Assembly (NCBI GenBank): GCA_021229015.1
Contig: CM037788.1
Location: forward strand, 55,503,145 to 55,567,144
Source of the DNA: Solen grandis
Taxonomy: Eukaryota; Mollusca; Bivalvia; Adapedonta; Solenidae
Direction: 5' to 3'
Length of the DNA stretch: 64,000 nt
Under the pieces are notes generated by a model. That model was given only the letters and a program-made list of their open reading frames with translations. It had not been told where the DNA came from and made no database searches. This document shows positions 1 through 12,299 of this stretch, piece by piece. The stretch's first letter is position 1. Each line of letters opens with the position of its first letter. Made by a program: the position numbers and the translations under genes.

Positions 1-1071
1 TCTGTGCATTCTTGTTTTTTTTATTTCATAGTGAATTTTTGTTTTAGAGATAATTTAAAAAAACCTAAAATATTTTTTTACAATAATTGATTAAGAAATT
101 GTGACGGTGTTTCAATGGTTAGAAATTTGGGACTTGCACCTGGGGGCCCTTTCGCCCTGGGCCCGGGGGACGAGTTTTTACATTGAGGGCAGCGGTGGGT
201 AACGTAAATTTGCCGCCCGGATTTCCCTTCCCAATAGCCCCAGTCCAAGTCCGGGTCGAGATTTCTCAGGGGGAATAATATGACAATGCGTCAGTGAGTC
301 GACTCTTTGGTGTGTGAGAGATTGGACTTGCATGCCCGGCCCGGGGTTCGTTGGGGCCGGTAGATTTTGTTATTAAAGAATAGATGGTGCCTAGGGAAAT
401 ACATACAAAAGAACTAAACTTTACCTGGTCAATCATTTTTATGTTCTTTCCTTTTGTGTCACCTGCGCAAGCAAGGGGAACATGGGGATCACTTTTCTGT
501 GACTGTCCACTCCCCGGGTTTTTTCTTTTTGCCCCCTTTACTTGACATTCCTTTGGATTTCGAAGTCCAGCAGAAATGTTCCCCACTAAAGATGAGTTTT
601 GTGTGAAACCCTCGGTTGTAGCTTAAGGTAAAGATCAAGATTTAAAAAAAGAGCAAAAATGTGGTCTTTTTTTCATTTCCGTCAATACTTTGACTTCCGT
701 GATCATGGTTTTTTGAAATTATTTGGGCAGAAATGTTCACCCTAAAATACAATGTTTTTGCTTACATCCCCAAGGCCTGTACTCTAAGGTCAAGGTCATA
801 CTGACTAAAAGTAAAAAAATTGTTTTAAATTTTGTTCTGCTCCATAATTTTGCTTTCTTTGGGGGTTTTTTTAAATTCTTTTAAGAAAATTCAATTGTTC
901 ATCACCATCAATGATGTTTGTACACTTTCCCGGGGTTATTTTCTTTTTTTTCCCCCCATAACTTTGTCTTCTTGATGGCTTTTTAAATTCAGGCAAAACG
1001 TTCACCATCATAGTCGATATTTGCGCAAGAAGCATTTCAAGGACATTTGCCACATCATTGACTATCTTTTT
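1..1071. other. No gene recognised; homopolymer-inflated sequence
   Basis: Short open frames occur on both strands but none has a recognisable domain, codon pattern or splice context. The text is dominated by runs of T, A, G and C that look like consensus error. Nothing further can be supported here. Confidence 0.6.
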
Positions 1072-1519
1072 AGCTCCCCTGAGCACAACTGTCAAGGTAG
1101 CTTTTTTTTATCGCCCTTCGTCGGTGTCTGTCGTCCGTCGTGCGATGTGCGTCGTCAAAAATTTGGCTTGTTAACACTCTGGGGGAAATTTTTAGGCCTA
1201 TTTTCATGAAATTTTGTCAGAATGTTTTTTCTCCTTTAAAAATCTTGGACAAGTTTGAAATTGGGTCATGTGGGGCAAAAATTGGTCTAAAAGTTAAATT
1301 TAGTAAAACCTTGTTAAAATTTGAGGCCCTTTTTGGGCCCAAACTTCATGAAACTTAGTCAGAATGTCTTTTTCATAAAATTTTGGCAAGTTGAAATTGG
1401 TCATGTGGGGTCAAGTTCAAAAGTGGGTCTTTCGGGGTCAAAAAGTGGGTCAATTAAAAAATCCAAATATGTTCTCATTTTAATCAGGTGGCGATTCGGG
1501 GGCCATCATGGCCCTCTTG
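1072..1519 (+). repeat. HINE-like interspersed repeat, copy 1
   Basis: It starts with AGCTCCCCTGAGCAC, continues with a GTCGTCCGTCG-rich stretch and blocks of 'ACACTCT...GGTCATGTGGGG', and ends with the palindrome GGGGCCATCATGGCCCTCTTG's core (GGCCATCATGGCC) followed by CTCTTG and a T run. Start, core and end match the cleaner copies at 54560-55011 and 15172-16572. It has no coding capacity. Bases are degraded by consensus error. The Helentron-type assignment is an inference from structure. Confidence 0.7.
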
Positions 1520-2050
1520 TTTTTTTTGTTGTGATTTTTTTTACATAAATGTTTATGAAAAGGAGTTTGCTGTTGACCCGCGCAGTTTACATTTTTTCAT
1601 TTCGGGGTTTGTTCTTTCTTGATTTTTTTGGTAAAGGTCTTTAACAAATAAAAAAAAAAAGTCTTTTTAAAAGTGTGGGTTTCTTTGGGAGCTTGGTGAT
1701 TATTTTATTATTTATTTTTATATTTTTATTTTTAATGGTTTTTCTAATATTTTTAACCACAAAAACAAAAAAAGAAAAAGTAAAGTAAAATTTTTCGATA
1801 TTAAAATTATCTTTTTACACCCGTTTTCGGTTTTTCTATAAAGCCTAAAGTGCACCCGCCTTTGTTTTGCAACTTTTGTCACAGAGTAACTTTCCCCTTT
1901 TAAAAAACTGTCCAATTTTTCGTTTTTGGTTCCCGTTTCTATCGGCGGCGCTTTTAACAACGGGGAAAAACACTCGTGTTTTTTTACAGCCGGGGGAACC
2001 CCTCTACGGTGGCACGAGGTATATGTGCAAAAGTTTGGGTTTTTGTTTTT
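1520..2050. other. No gene recognised
   Basis: AT-rich, homopolymer-inflated sequence between two repeats. No coding, RNA or repeat signature was recognised. Confidence 0.5.
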
Positions 2051-2390
2051 TTGGTATTGTTTTTCCCGTTTAATTTTTTTTTTTTCTTGGGAAAAACAGT
2101 CATTTTTTTTTTTCCCGTTTAATTTTTTTTTACCCCGGGGGAAAAAAAAAATATTGTTTTCCCGAGTTAATTTTTTTTTAACTCGGGAAAAAAAGTCTTT
2201 TTGTTTTCCCGTGTTATTTTTTTTTTAAATCGGGAAAACAAAAAAAATTGTTTTCCCCAGTTAAATTTTTTTTTTTAAATCAGGAAAGCAAAAAAATATG
2301 TTTTCCCCTGTTTTTTTTTTTAATCGAAAAACAAAAAAAAGACTGTTTTCCCGGTTAAAAAAAAATTTAAATCGGGGGAAAAAAATATAA
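2050..2390. repeat. Tandem satellite of palindromic units, period about 48 bp
   Basis: About seven successive units begin with GTTTTCCCG or a variant near 2058, 2108, 2155, 2204, 2249, 2298 and 2344. Each unit is an inverted repeat, with TTTTCCCGAGTTAA on one side of a T tract and TTAACTCGGGAAAA on the other (best preserved at about 2155-2190). The open frames that cross it on both strands are by-products of the low-complexity sequence. Exact unit lengths are unsure because of homopolymer error. Confidence 0.65.
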
Positions 2391-3233
2391 AATTTCCTAA
2401 CCATTTTTTTTTTGTTTTGTCTTTCATCCGTTTTTGGGGTTTGTAAAAGATGTTTTTTTCTTTTTACATCCAAACTACCTGTTGAGTTGCCAAAGGGTAC
2501 CCGCTTAGGTTCCCTCAATAAAAAGGACGATACATCATTTTAATTTGAGGAAAAGTTCCAAAATAGAGACGTGACGCACAAACTTGCACTTGTCATCAAA
2601 ACCGGTGTTGACACATGTTTTAGAAAGGGGTGTAACTCTCCCTCCAAAAAACTAAAAAAGATGAATTTTGAAAAGGCGGGATAAAGCAAAATTGGATAAA
2701 AACAATTACGCAAACCATAAAGGGATGTTACTCCGACAACTTGCGAAAACAATTTGGGGGTGTACTCCCTTTAGGCTTTATTTAAAAACCGAGAAAAAGG
2801 AGTAAATGAGAATTTTAATATCGAATTTTTTACTTTACTTTTGCTTTTTTTGTTTTTATGATGAAAAAATGTAGAAAAGCAATTTAAATTTTAATAAAAA
2901 AATAAATTTAAAAAATAATAAAAGTCACCCGGCTCCATGGGTTTTTTATGGTTAAAGAAAAGTACATTTGCCTGGATTGTCGGGGTTTTTGAACCTTCGT
3001 GCGGCGTCACAATTTTTTGGGTAAAAAAGTATTAATTTCTGAAACAATCTTTCAAAAGTTTTTAAAATTTTTTGACCTAAATTACCCCTTTTTTATAAAA
3101 AAAATGCCATATTAATAAAAAATTCAAAGGTAGTTTTTTAAATTTTTTTTCTTTGTCTTAAAAAGAATAGCCGATTGTGCTAGCAGCCCTTTAAAAAGTT
3201 CTTGAAAAATGCCTTATATCTTTCCTTTATGTT
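2391..3233. other. No gene recognised
   Basis: Homopolymer-inflated, AT-rich sequence. Short open frames have no recognisable domains. Confidence 0.5.
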
Positions 3234-4166
3234 AGCTCCTGGCACAACGGCTCAAGGTGAGCTTTTTTTTGGGGGGGCCCTTTGGGGGGGGGGACCCCCC
3301 CCGGTCGTCCCATTTTTTTATTTTAACTAAAGGCCAAATTTTTGGTCTTTTTTCTTGAAACTTATAGAAATTTGGGTTTTCCTTTTTAAAATTAAAATTT
3401 GGGCTTGGGGGTTAAAAAAGGGCATGAGGTCAAATCTTTAGAAAAAATTTGTTAACACATAGGGCCAAACCCCTTTTTAAGCTTTTAAAATTTTTTGAAA
3501 CTTGGTCAGAAGGGTTTCTCCATAAAATGTTGGACAAGTTTAAATTTGGGTCATGTGGGGTCAAAAATGGTCAGAGGAAAACTTAGAAAAAAATTTTTTA
3601 ACTTTTTTGAGGCCAATTTTTAGGCCAATTTTTTTATGAAACTTTTAGAATTTTTTTTCAAAATTTTTCAAGTTAAACATTTTAAAAAAGGGCCCCCACC
3701 CCTTTTTTTTTCCCAAAATTTTATGAAACTTTGTCATAATGTTTTTTTCCATTAAACCTGAAAAGTTAGAATTTGGGCTATGTGGGGTCAAAAAAAAGGT
3801 CATAGGTTAAATCTTAGTAAAACATTTTTAACCTCTAGAGGCCACATTTTTGCCCTTTTTCATGAAACTTTTGGGCAAATGTTTTTTTTTCCAAAAATCA
3901 TGGGCAAGTTCGAAAATTTTAAAATTTCGAATGGTAAATGTGGTAAATGTAGGTCAGATGTCGATCTTAGAAAACCCCTTTTTAACACTCTTGAGGGCCC
4001 AATTTTTTTGGGCCCAAATTTTTGAAATGGGCGGAAAGCCTGTTTCATAAAATCTTGGCAAGTTCAAAAGTGGGTCTGTGGGGGCAAAAAGTAGGGGCAA
4101 TACGAAAAACCAAAATAGTTGTATTTATAATCAGGTAGCGATTAAAGGGGCCCTCATGGCCCCCTT
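3234..4166 (+). repeat. HINE-like interspersed repeat, copy 2 (degraded)
   Basis: It begins AGCTCCTGGCACAACGG with a hairpin-like AAGGTGAGCTTTT. It carries several diverged core units of about 150 bp marked by 'TCATGTGGGGTCAAAAA' and 'CTTGGTCAGAA'. It ends TAATCAGGTAGCGATT, then a damaged GGCCCTCATGGCC palindrome and a T run. Non-coding; the open frames inside it come from the core units. Confidence 0.65.
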
Positions 4167-7100
4167 TTTTTCTACATTCTTTTTGAAATAATTATTCACA
4201 TATGGTATTGGGGAGGAAACGATTTAAATATATGTGTAAATAGTCTATCAATACCATCACACGTGTGGTCACCAAAAATTTCCCCCCCCTGCTTGTAAAA
4301 AATTGGGGGTTTTTTCCTTCGTCAATACCTTCCCCCGCGGTATTTAAAAATGTATTTATATATTCAATTCTTTTTTCATTTTCTGTCCTTGGTGATCACA
4401 TTCACCTTCCACTGCACTAACTTCACGGTGAACTTCCAAAAACGCTACCCCGAATCGATGAATGTCATGTGAACTGTAAGCCTGCTTTGTTGATACCATT
4501 TTTCTAGATTTAACTGGTTTTGTGAAGTTGCGTTTACGAAAATTGGGGGGTTTTCCCCTGTAAAATGTCCAATAATTTGCAGGAAACATAGAGACACAAA
4601 TACATGTTTAATTTATTTTTAATTTTACGAAACTTTTTAATTTTTTGGGAAAAAGCTGCTTTTAAAAAGTTATTTTTTTCCCCATTTTTTTTCAGGAAAA
4701 AATTAATGCATTTACAAAACATTTTTACTTCTTTCAGTAACCTGATATCAAGCAAATGTAAAGACAAAAAATTGTGAAAGGATTTTTTTTAAAGATGATA
4801 ATTTTTTCATAACAAAATTTAAAAAAAATGCATATTATCACTTTTTTTAAAAAATTTTTGGGTTTGGGCGTTTATGTAACAAAGCATTTACAAACCGTAT
4901 AAAAGACAATAAATTTTTTTGAAAAATAATAGAGCCACTTTCTTTAAATTTGGGGTCCAAAGTCTTTAAAAATTTGGCTCTAAATTTTCTATTTTTCGAA
5001 TGTGTTGGCGCAACATTTTTTACAGCCAGGGTTTCCCTGAAAGTATCCTTTTCTACTTATTTTTTGCCTTCAGTTTGACATTTTTTTGGGCCCAAATTCC
5101 TATTTAGGCATCTTTTACTCACTATTTCAAAAAAACAACTTAACATTACGATTAAACTTTTTTAAAACAACCCAATTTTTTTTCAGGTTTTAATTTACAT
5201 GATACCCACTATTTCAAATCGAAAGTCAGCTTGGAAACAACACATTTGGAAAGAAGTCAAATTAAGAAAAAAAAGGTTAAAAGCCTTGGGAAATTGGATG
5301 AACCCAGGAACTTTTTGGGAAAATGTAAAATCTAACAAAATAATTTTGCATTAAATCAATTGTCAATTTTACCAGAAAAAGACAAAATCAAACAAAACTG
5401 AAAAAAACAGAAAGAACGTTTTTTTTATGTTTTTTTTTCATTGATACAAAATCAAGCATATTCAAATCAACTACTAATTAAATGAAGTAGGCAGAAAGTA
5501 AAGTACCACACAGATTGAAAAAAATTTTCGTTCAACACCCGTTTGAAGGGGACCAGGTTTTGCTACCTCTAATCCAAAAAAATTGGGCTGTTGGGGGTTT
5601 TTGAAAAACATAAAAGGAAAATACAAGGTTTTTCAATTGGGAAAAAAAAAACATACTTTTTCCCCCCCAAAAGCAACCAACAGATTTCAAAAAAAGGGAC
5701 CTACTTTTTCTTTGTTTTTAATCAAAGTATACTTGGGGCAGCAGCTTCTTGGAGAGAGTGGCAGGGGTAAAGCTTTGAGAACCATCCCCAAAAAGCGTTT
5801 TGGGCCCTGGCCCTAAACTTATATCTCTGAAAAAAAATTACCAATTTTTTACGCAGATAAAGGATATAAATAAAAATTTTCTTGCCTAATTGGGGGATGA
5901 GGACCCCAGAGAAATATTTATAAGGAGACAGAAAATTTTATAAAAACAGGCGAATATACATGAAGCCTTTTGGGCTTCAAGGTTTTGGGTTTAAAAAAAA
6001 CAAGGTTTCAAAAGAACCCTGCACCTAGATAAGGTAAAAATATTGCTTATAAAATTTTGCCTTTTATTAGCAGATATCATGGTTCATTTTTTAGTTGAAA
6101 CATAATATTACAACATGTTTGAGCTGCATTATTCCTTTTTTTTTTACATCTGTGTGCTTTGTTTTTTTAAAATATAAGGAGCTTATAAGTCAACAAAAGT
6201 ATCCTGGGGAAATTTGTTGATTACCACAAAACAGCGTCTCACATTGTCTTTTTTTTAAAGAAAAAAAAAAAAAACTTTCGTTGAATAATTCGACACAGGG
6301 AGGAGGGCCACAACCAATGCACTGTTTTGAAATCAAATTTTAGTTGTGAATAAATTTTTTCTTAAATTTCATATTCAAAATACAAAAATAATTTACCGTA
6401 TTTTATAAAAAGGTTAGGGCTAGGGAAAATGGGTTTAAAATTTTTAAAACGTCCTTTGTATATAACCTGGTTTTGCAAACCCTTTACCCAAAGAACCCTG
6501 TTACAGTTGGGTTACATAATCATGTTGTATATTTTAAAAAGGGCCACCCCCAAAAGTTTTTGAAAAAAAAAAAAACTTTTAGTCGGAAAGGCTACTAGTG
6601 TCTCAAATTAAATCTTTGAACAGACAAAGAGGGTATATATAAGTTTTTTCAAAACCCTTTTTTAAAATATTTTAGTTTAAAAAAAAAAATTTTTAAGTAA
6701 AAATCCCAAGGTTTGCATATTGTAATCGATGTGCAAGTGTATTTAATTTAAACCAGCTAAGCTTTAAAGGCAAGTTTCAATTACGTTCAAAGCTCCAAAA
6801 CTGTTTTACTTTTTAAATGGTTTTTTTTTTTGACATTAATCCCCGGTCACTTTTTGAGAAATTTTCAAACCGCTTTGGGTTTAAGGACAAGGAGCAAAAA
6901 GAATCAAAGATCTTTGATTTATTTATGTATTTTAAACCCTTTAAAAGGGTTTTTTAACTCCCTACAAATGTTTTCTATATTACTTTTCTAATTTAAATTA
7001 CAAAACACAAATTGGCAAGGTCTATGGCTATATTTGTGTCCGTTCCAATTTTGAACCCTTATGTCAAAAATCCAAATATTCACCGTACCGGGCTAAACGC

Positions 7101-7234
7101 AGGAGGTTTAATTTTCAAGGTCATGGTTAAATAAAGGGCACACAGGTTTCTCTGAACCCCATGAAGTTTTTAAAAAAATTGTCGCAAATATTTACTTTTT
7201 TGAATTTTTTTCAGAACAATTTTACACCATGTGG
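4167..7234. other. No gene recognised
   Basis: About 3 kb of AT-rich, homopolymer-inflated sequence. No open frame longer than about 80 codons and no recognisable motif on either strand. Confidence 0.5.
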
Positions 7235-7375
7235 TTTAAAGGGCAATTTACAATTAGTGCATGGCTCAATGTTTCAATTAATTCAATGCTCAAAGTTACA
7301 TAGTGTCAATGGTCAATGTTACAATTAGGTGTCAAAAGCCAATGTTACAAATTTGTGTCAAGGCAAAACAGTTGC
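7235..7375. repeat. Short imperfect tandem repeat around GTCAATGTTACAATTA
   Basis: The phrase GTCAATGTTACAATTA and close variants (CTCAATGTTTCAATTA, GCCAATGTTACAAATT) recur at roughly 25-35 bp spacing. It resembles a decayed minisatellite. Confidence 0.45.
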
Positions 7376-7712
7376 TCAAGGGGAGCTATTTTGATCCCTC
7401 CGTCTGGTTTTTAACAAATTTTCTTTTTTAAGACAATCCTCTGAAGCGGCGTCGGGCCCTCCATTATCAACTTTAAAACGAAACGACTTCTCCCCCTGAA
7501 CTATGTGGACAATTTTCATAAAATTTTGCAGGAATGTTCCTTGGACGGTCCTCTTCCAAAGGTATTCTGATAATTAATTTCTTTGCCTAAATCTGGTTGC
7601 CGTGGAAAAATGTGAAAACTCCAAAAATCTTATCCTCCAAAATAACTGACTGGATTTTAAATAATTTTGCCAGTAATGTTGTTCCTTGGGTTACCCTTTC
7701 CAAGATTGTAAA
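7374..7712 (+). repeat. HINE-like interspersed repeat, copy 3 (3'-truncated)
   Basis: It opens with GCTCAAGGGGAGCTATTTTGAT, a damaged 5' hairpin. The core words 'CTCCCCCTGAA', 'GGAATGTTCCTTGG' and 'GTTGCCGTGGAAA' match the core of the copy at 8342-9014. The usual GGCCATCATGGCC end is missing. Confidence 0.55.
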
Positions 7713-7989
7713 AAAACAAGAAATGTTTGTAAAACATATATATGCCCCCACATATTGCATACTAATTTATATAGCTTTATTATATGTCTGATGTTTGACT
7801 TCATAATGTGGGCATGTCATGAAGTTCAGAACTTACCTTGGTGAAGGTTTATTACTGATAATTATTAACATTGCTAAAAAGATTAAACTAAATATTCACT
7901 GAAATACATGTAAATGAATTGGAGATGACTTACATATGTGTGTGAATATACGACCAAAACATTTTAAGTGTTTCATGGTCAGTTCGACA

Positions 7990-8235
7990 ATACTTATTAA
8001 CACAGTGTTTGTGAGAATTAAACTTATAACCTTGTGACCTTGATCTTTGAGATATTGACACCAAAATCGATAGGGGTCTTCTGCTAGTCATTAGCAATAA
8101 GCATATAATGTGGGATCTAAGGGTCAGATAGAATTGAAGTTATCACTCGGACAAGATTTGGTATACCGACAGACAGACCGAAGGACCGACATGTGCAAAA
8201 CAATATGCCCCCTCTTCTTCGAAGGGGGACATAAT
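7990..8235 (+). repeat. Fragment of a third interspersed repeat family
   Basis: It carries 'TTGAGATATTGACACC', 'ATCACTCGGACAAGATT', a 'CCGACAGACAGACCG' stretch and ends with the inverted repeat CCCCCTCTTCTTCGAAGGGGG before ACATAAT. That hairpin end marks it as a defined 3' terminus. Recognition as a dispersed bivalve repeat is from general knowledge and was not searched. Confidence 0.45.
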
Positions 8236-8341
8236 TACTGGATTTGTGGAAAAACATTACGAAGAAACAAGCGACGGAGCCCATTTTCCTCAGCTACAGA
8301 TAACTTTTTCATTAAATGAGTAATTTACCCTATGATATTTT

Positions 8342-9014
8342 AGCTCACATGAGCACGAAGTGCTGAAGGTGAGCTTTTGGGATCACCTTGCGTCCGTCGT
8401 CCTTCTTCGTCCGTCGCCCGTCGTTTTTTTGCTTTAAACGGAATTCTCCTCTGAAACGTTGGCAGAATTTGATTAAACTTAACAGAGATGTTCCTTATTG
8501 AACTTTACAAAAGGTGCTAAATAAACCTGATCCTTGTTGGAACTAAGGTTGCCATGGCAACGGAAAGAAAAAAATATGAAAACTTTAAAAATCATCTCCT
8601 TCAAAAGTATTGGCCAGTTTTCAAAATGTTTTGGTACGGATGTATCTTTGGTCACTCTCTAGCAAGTTTGTTAAAATTATCTGATCGGAAAAAAACATGG
8701 CCTAGGGGCTGGGCTAATTGCCTTTTATGCACATAGTGAACACTTTAAACGACATCTCCTCTGAAACCGCTTGACAGAATTTGATTAAATTTGGCAGGTA
8801 TTATCCTTTGGATGAAGCTTTACAAAAGTTGCTAAAATAAACTTATCCATTGTAGAACTCTGGTAGTCATGGCAATGGAAATAAATGAATTATGAAAACT
8901 TTAAAGTCATTTCCTTCAAAACTACTGGCAAAATTTCAAAAATATTTTTAGTACAGATGTTCTTTGGGTAACCCTATACTCAGGTGAGCGATCCAGGGCC
9001 ATTATGGCCTCTTG
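8342..9014 (+). repeat. HINE-like interspersed repeat, copy 4 (well preserved)
   Basis: It begins AGCTCACATGAGCACG, then GTGCTGAAGGTGAGCTTTTGGGAT as a hairpin arm, then a CGTCCGTCGTCC-rich stretch. It holds about two core units containing 'GTTGCCATGGCAACGGAA' and 'TCTGATCGGAAAAAAACATGG'. It ends CTCAGGTGAGCGATC, GGGCCATTATGGCC and TCTTG followed by TTT. The inverted pair AGCTCACATGAG / CTCAGGTGAGC lies at the 5' end and just inside the 3' end. The core unit belongs to the same subfamily as 55594-56906. Confidence 0.8.
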
Positions 9015-9239
9015 TTTATGAATTTTGTTTTTGTGAATTAAATTTGGCTTTGAACAAATATGAATTGGAAATTTCTGTATATTGTATACAACTTATAACA
9101 TTATAATTGGATTTTCAAATTTCTTTTCTTGCTTATTAGTTACTCCAAAATTCTAAAAACTATTGCTTTTTTGCCAAAATAATTGGGTAAATTCTCAAAT
9201 ACCCTGTTAATCGTTACTCTGTATAAAGTACAAATTTGA

Positions 9240-9635
9240 AAAATCTTCTTGTTTAAAAGTCCTAATTGGAATTCAAAGTTTTATTTTGGCGCAGATAAGT
9301 CTTGAGTGACTTGTTACCAAGATTGTGAAATTAATTGGATCAGTAATAAAAAAATGGCTGCTAGAGGGCGGAGCCTGTTTTCCTTGTATGGATATAGGAC
9401 AATTTGAAAAATACTTCTCTTCCAGAAGTACTGGCTGGATTTCAAAGATTTCTTTGCGTCTATGTTTCTTTGGTCACCTTCTTTTATGACCATAAAAATA
9501 TTGGATTAGTCTAAAAATATGGCAGACATGGGGCAAAGCCCATTTTCCATAATATCAGAATGTAATTGCTGTTTCTTCTCCTCTCCTAATACTGGTTCTC
9601 AGGTGAGCAATTCCAGGCCCTTCATGGCCCTCTTG
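9240..9635 (+). repeat. HINE-like interspersed repeat, copy 5 (5'-truncated)
   Basis: Core words ('AAAATGGCTGCTAGAGGGCGGAG', shortened here to AGAGGGCGGAGCCTG, and 'GTACTGGCTGGATTTCAAA') run into a complete end: CTCAGGTGAGCAATTCC, GGCCCTTCATGGCC and CTCTTG before TTA. The 5' hairpin is missing, so the left limit is approximate. Confidence 0.6.
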
Positions 9636-10274
9636 TTAAATATACTTACACATTGATTAGGAGATCTTGAGACATAGTTATTGTCCTTGTTTACTATTTG
9701 AATGTACAGAAATTCTATTGTACCTTTTACTGCAAATTGTTTTTATTGACATTCACTAAAACAGTTGAGTTCTCTCTGTATGGACAACTATTATTACAGC
9801 TGTGGGAGTTAAAATAAATTACAAAAATCAATTGTAAGATATAATTCAATGTGATTTATGTACAGGTTGTTATTAAAATACACCAATACAAGACATGGAA
9901 AATTGCAATACACTATGCACAAGGTCTCTTTCCTTTATTTGCTCTGAAGGTCTTTGATGTTGCGTAAGGCGCAAACAGGCCCATGTTTTGATAAAAAAGG
10001 TGCTTATCTCTTGCGTCGTCCATAAATGCTCCTTTTATTTAAAAAAAAAATTTTTTCCTATTTTTTTCAACATAGCTTTTTTAGATACATTTTTTTAATA
10101 ATCAATACGCATGTGTTTTAAAAGCCCATCATACCCAATAAAGGAAAAAAAATTTAAAAAAATTTAATTATGAAAGAGTTTATAATAGAACAAGAGAAAA
10201 TCAGGAAAACTTCTTGTTCTTTATGTTTCTTTATAACTGTTTATATTGTTATGATGAATGTGTATTGTGATTTT
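9636..10274. other. No gene recognised
   Basis: AT-rich intergenic sequence, fairly clean to about 9.95 kb. A 61-codon open frame at 10170-10355 has no recognisable domain and runs into the repeat termini that follow. Confidence 0.5.
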
Positions 10275-10445
10275 ATTAGGGCTTTCTGCCCTTTCGGCAG
10301 AAAAGTCCTATTGGGTTTGTACTGTTTATTCTTCTTCTTCTCTTCTTCTTATTAGGGCTTTCTGCCCCAACAGAAAGACCTATTGGGTTTGTTATGTTTT
10401 TTAGGGCTTTCTGCCTCAAGCAGAAGACCTAAATTGGGGTTTTTT
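10275..10445 (+). repeat. Three successive copies of an AGGGCTTTCTGCC hairpin terminus
   Basis: The words TTAGGGCTTTCTGCC, TTAGGGCTTTCTGCC and TTAGGGCTTTCTGCCTC start near 10277, 10352 and 10401. Each is followed by an inverted arm (GGCAGAAAAGTCC, ACAGAAAGACC, GCAGAAGACC) and then by a variant of CTATTGGGTTTGT. The inverse of the word, GCAGAAAGCCCT, lies at 15108-15119 just inside the end of the unit that follows. This is the layout of an element whose 5' inverted repeat is terminal and whose 3' copy is subterminal. Three nested or stacked 5' ends are a possible reading. Confidence 0.55.
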
Positions 10446-10751
10446 ATGTTTTCTTCTTATTATATTATTATTCTACTTTTTTCTTTCCCTTTTTAGGTTC
10501 AAATTATAAACAGGGTTGCCGAGACAGCAGCTTGAAATTTTAATAGTATGCACAGTGAAATTTGGCGCTTTTTGATCGTCATAATTTATTTCTCATGTGA
10601 CGTCACATGACGTTTAGGGCTGAAAAAAAGCTAAAAAAGCTTGTTCGAGCTCTACAGCCGTCATGATTGGACCGATTTACTTGATTTTTTACAGAATGTA
10701 TTTTATTATGTTCTTGTTGTGCAGGATTATATACGTTTGCAATACGTATAT

Positions 10752-11668
10752 CAGTTTTTTTCGCGCAGTCTAAATTTCGCGCAAACCCTCTAAAAACCAT
10801 TTCGCGCGGTGCTAAATTCGCGCATTCCTTTTTCAAAAAAAAAAAAAAAAAAAAAAAGTATAAAAAAAAAAATATGAAATAAATAAAAAATATCCATTTC
10901 TTCTGAATGAATGATTTGTTGCCCCGGGTATCGAATGCAAAATTAATTCCCGCTGATATGTTGCCCTACCTCCCCCCAGGTAAGTGACGTCATAGGGTGG
11001 GTTACTGATAAGGTTACTGGTAAGTTGTTAATTAGCACCGTCTCCTAATTGGCTGGGGCCAAACTGCCGAAAGATGGCATTTCCTTTGTTTATCGACTGC
11101 GCACTTCCGGTGATCAGACAATCTATTCTCCGGGACATTTTTGTTTTACGGGTCTCACTTTGATTGTTGTATAAACAAACTGTCAATTTTGAAGGTGGGG
11201 ACATGTCAGAACACACGATCTGCCATCATACAGTTAGTAGTAATGTTTGTTCAAAATCTGTGTGATGAATTCATGCTTTAAAGGTCAGTGCCTAAATAAT
11301 GACTCGGAAAAAAATGAGTTAACATCACGCAAGCGTAAATTTCATGCCCCGGGTTCAAAACCGGTAAAAGGTAAGTTAGAATATACAAAAAAATCTTTTT
11401 TTAAAAAAAATTTAACACAGATTATTGATTTGATATTAGTCTCAAATAGAACAGAGTGTAAAACCCTTGGGAAACTGTTGGTTTCATTGATCTAAGAGGG
11501 TACTGATTATAAAACAACGAAAGAAATTTAGTTGTCAAAATGGGTGTCAATCAAAAAAATACCATATATATTCTTTGATTATACGAACTTAATATCGCGC
11601 GGTCCTAAATTTCGCGGAAGGCCCATTGCGCGAAAATCGCGAAATTAGACCAGCGCGAACAAAAACTG
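10752..11668. mobile_element. DNA transposon with CAGT termini inserted in unit A
   Basis: The left end CAGTTTTTTTCGCGCAGTC...TAAATTTCGCG and the inverse of the right end, CAGTTTTTGTTCGCGCTGG...TAATTTCGCG, form imperfect terminal inverted repeats of about 30 bp. The paralogous unit B lacks this block: its sequence passes from TTTGCAA to the CAAGG... flank near 16840-16860. Ends in CAGT next to TA suggest the Tc1/mariner-pogo group, but the flanking duplication is unclear (TATAT left, TA right). Inside, at about 11300-11370, a frame rich in basic residues (LTSRKRKFHAPGSKPVKG) stops at a GTAAGT donor-like site, possibly the remnant of a first transposase exon. Confidence 0.6.
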
Positions 11669-12299
11669 TACTACAGTTTTTGGGAAAAATCAAGGATCTG
11701 TGGCTAAACCAATTTTCGAACTTTGGACCAGAAAATGTATTGAAGTTTTAACGAAGCACTCAATAAGCTAGAAACATGAAATTTGGACAAAATATGTGTC
11801 CTATTGATTTCTTTCAGTTCTGAGAAGATTGACGTCGTATGACGTAAAATGACGTCATGACGCGTTATCAAATTTTTTATCCAAAATATACGGTTTTTTA
11901 GCACTGGAAGAAAAAGTTTTGACCGATTTGCATAAAATTTTCATTGAAGGTGCAACATAGCCTCTTATTGTCTTTCAGTCACTTCCGCTTCCGGAAAATA
12001 GCTAAGGTCAAGGTCACATGTCAATTATCGTTTTTTTCTTGGGCCCTTTAAAATATCTCAAAAACGAAAAATATTTTAATCAAACCCACTATGCGTAAAA
12101 ATTTGTGTGCTTTGAAATGCCTTTCAGACGACAAAATAGTTTTTGAAGATCGGGCGTTAAATCAGTTGAATATTGCAGAAAAACAAAAATGCTGCAACCC
12201 TAAGCGCACTAACTACTTATATCTCGATAATTATTGATTTTTGTTAATAAGAGTATAATATAATTTGTAGATCAATGCCGCCGTTCTTTTGGTGTTTAA

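Noticed and set aside
10603..11216. Minus-strand frames near 10.6 and 11.0 kb
   Set aside because: They fall in repeat unit A and the CAGT-ended transposon; no domain recognised.
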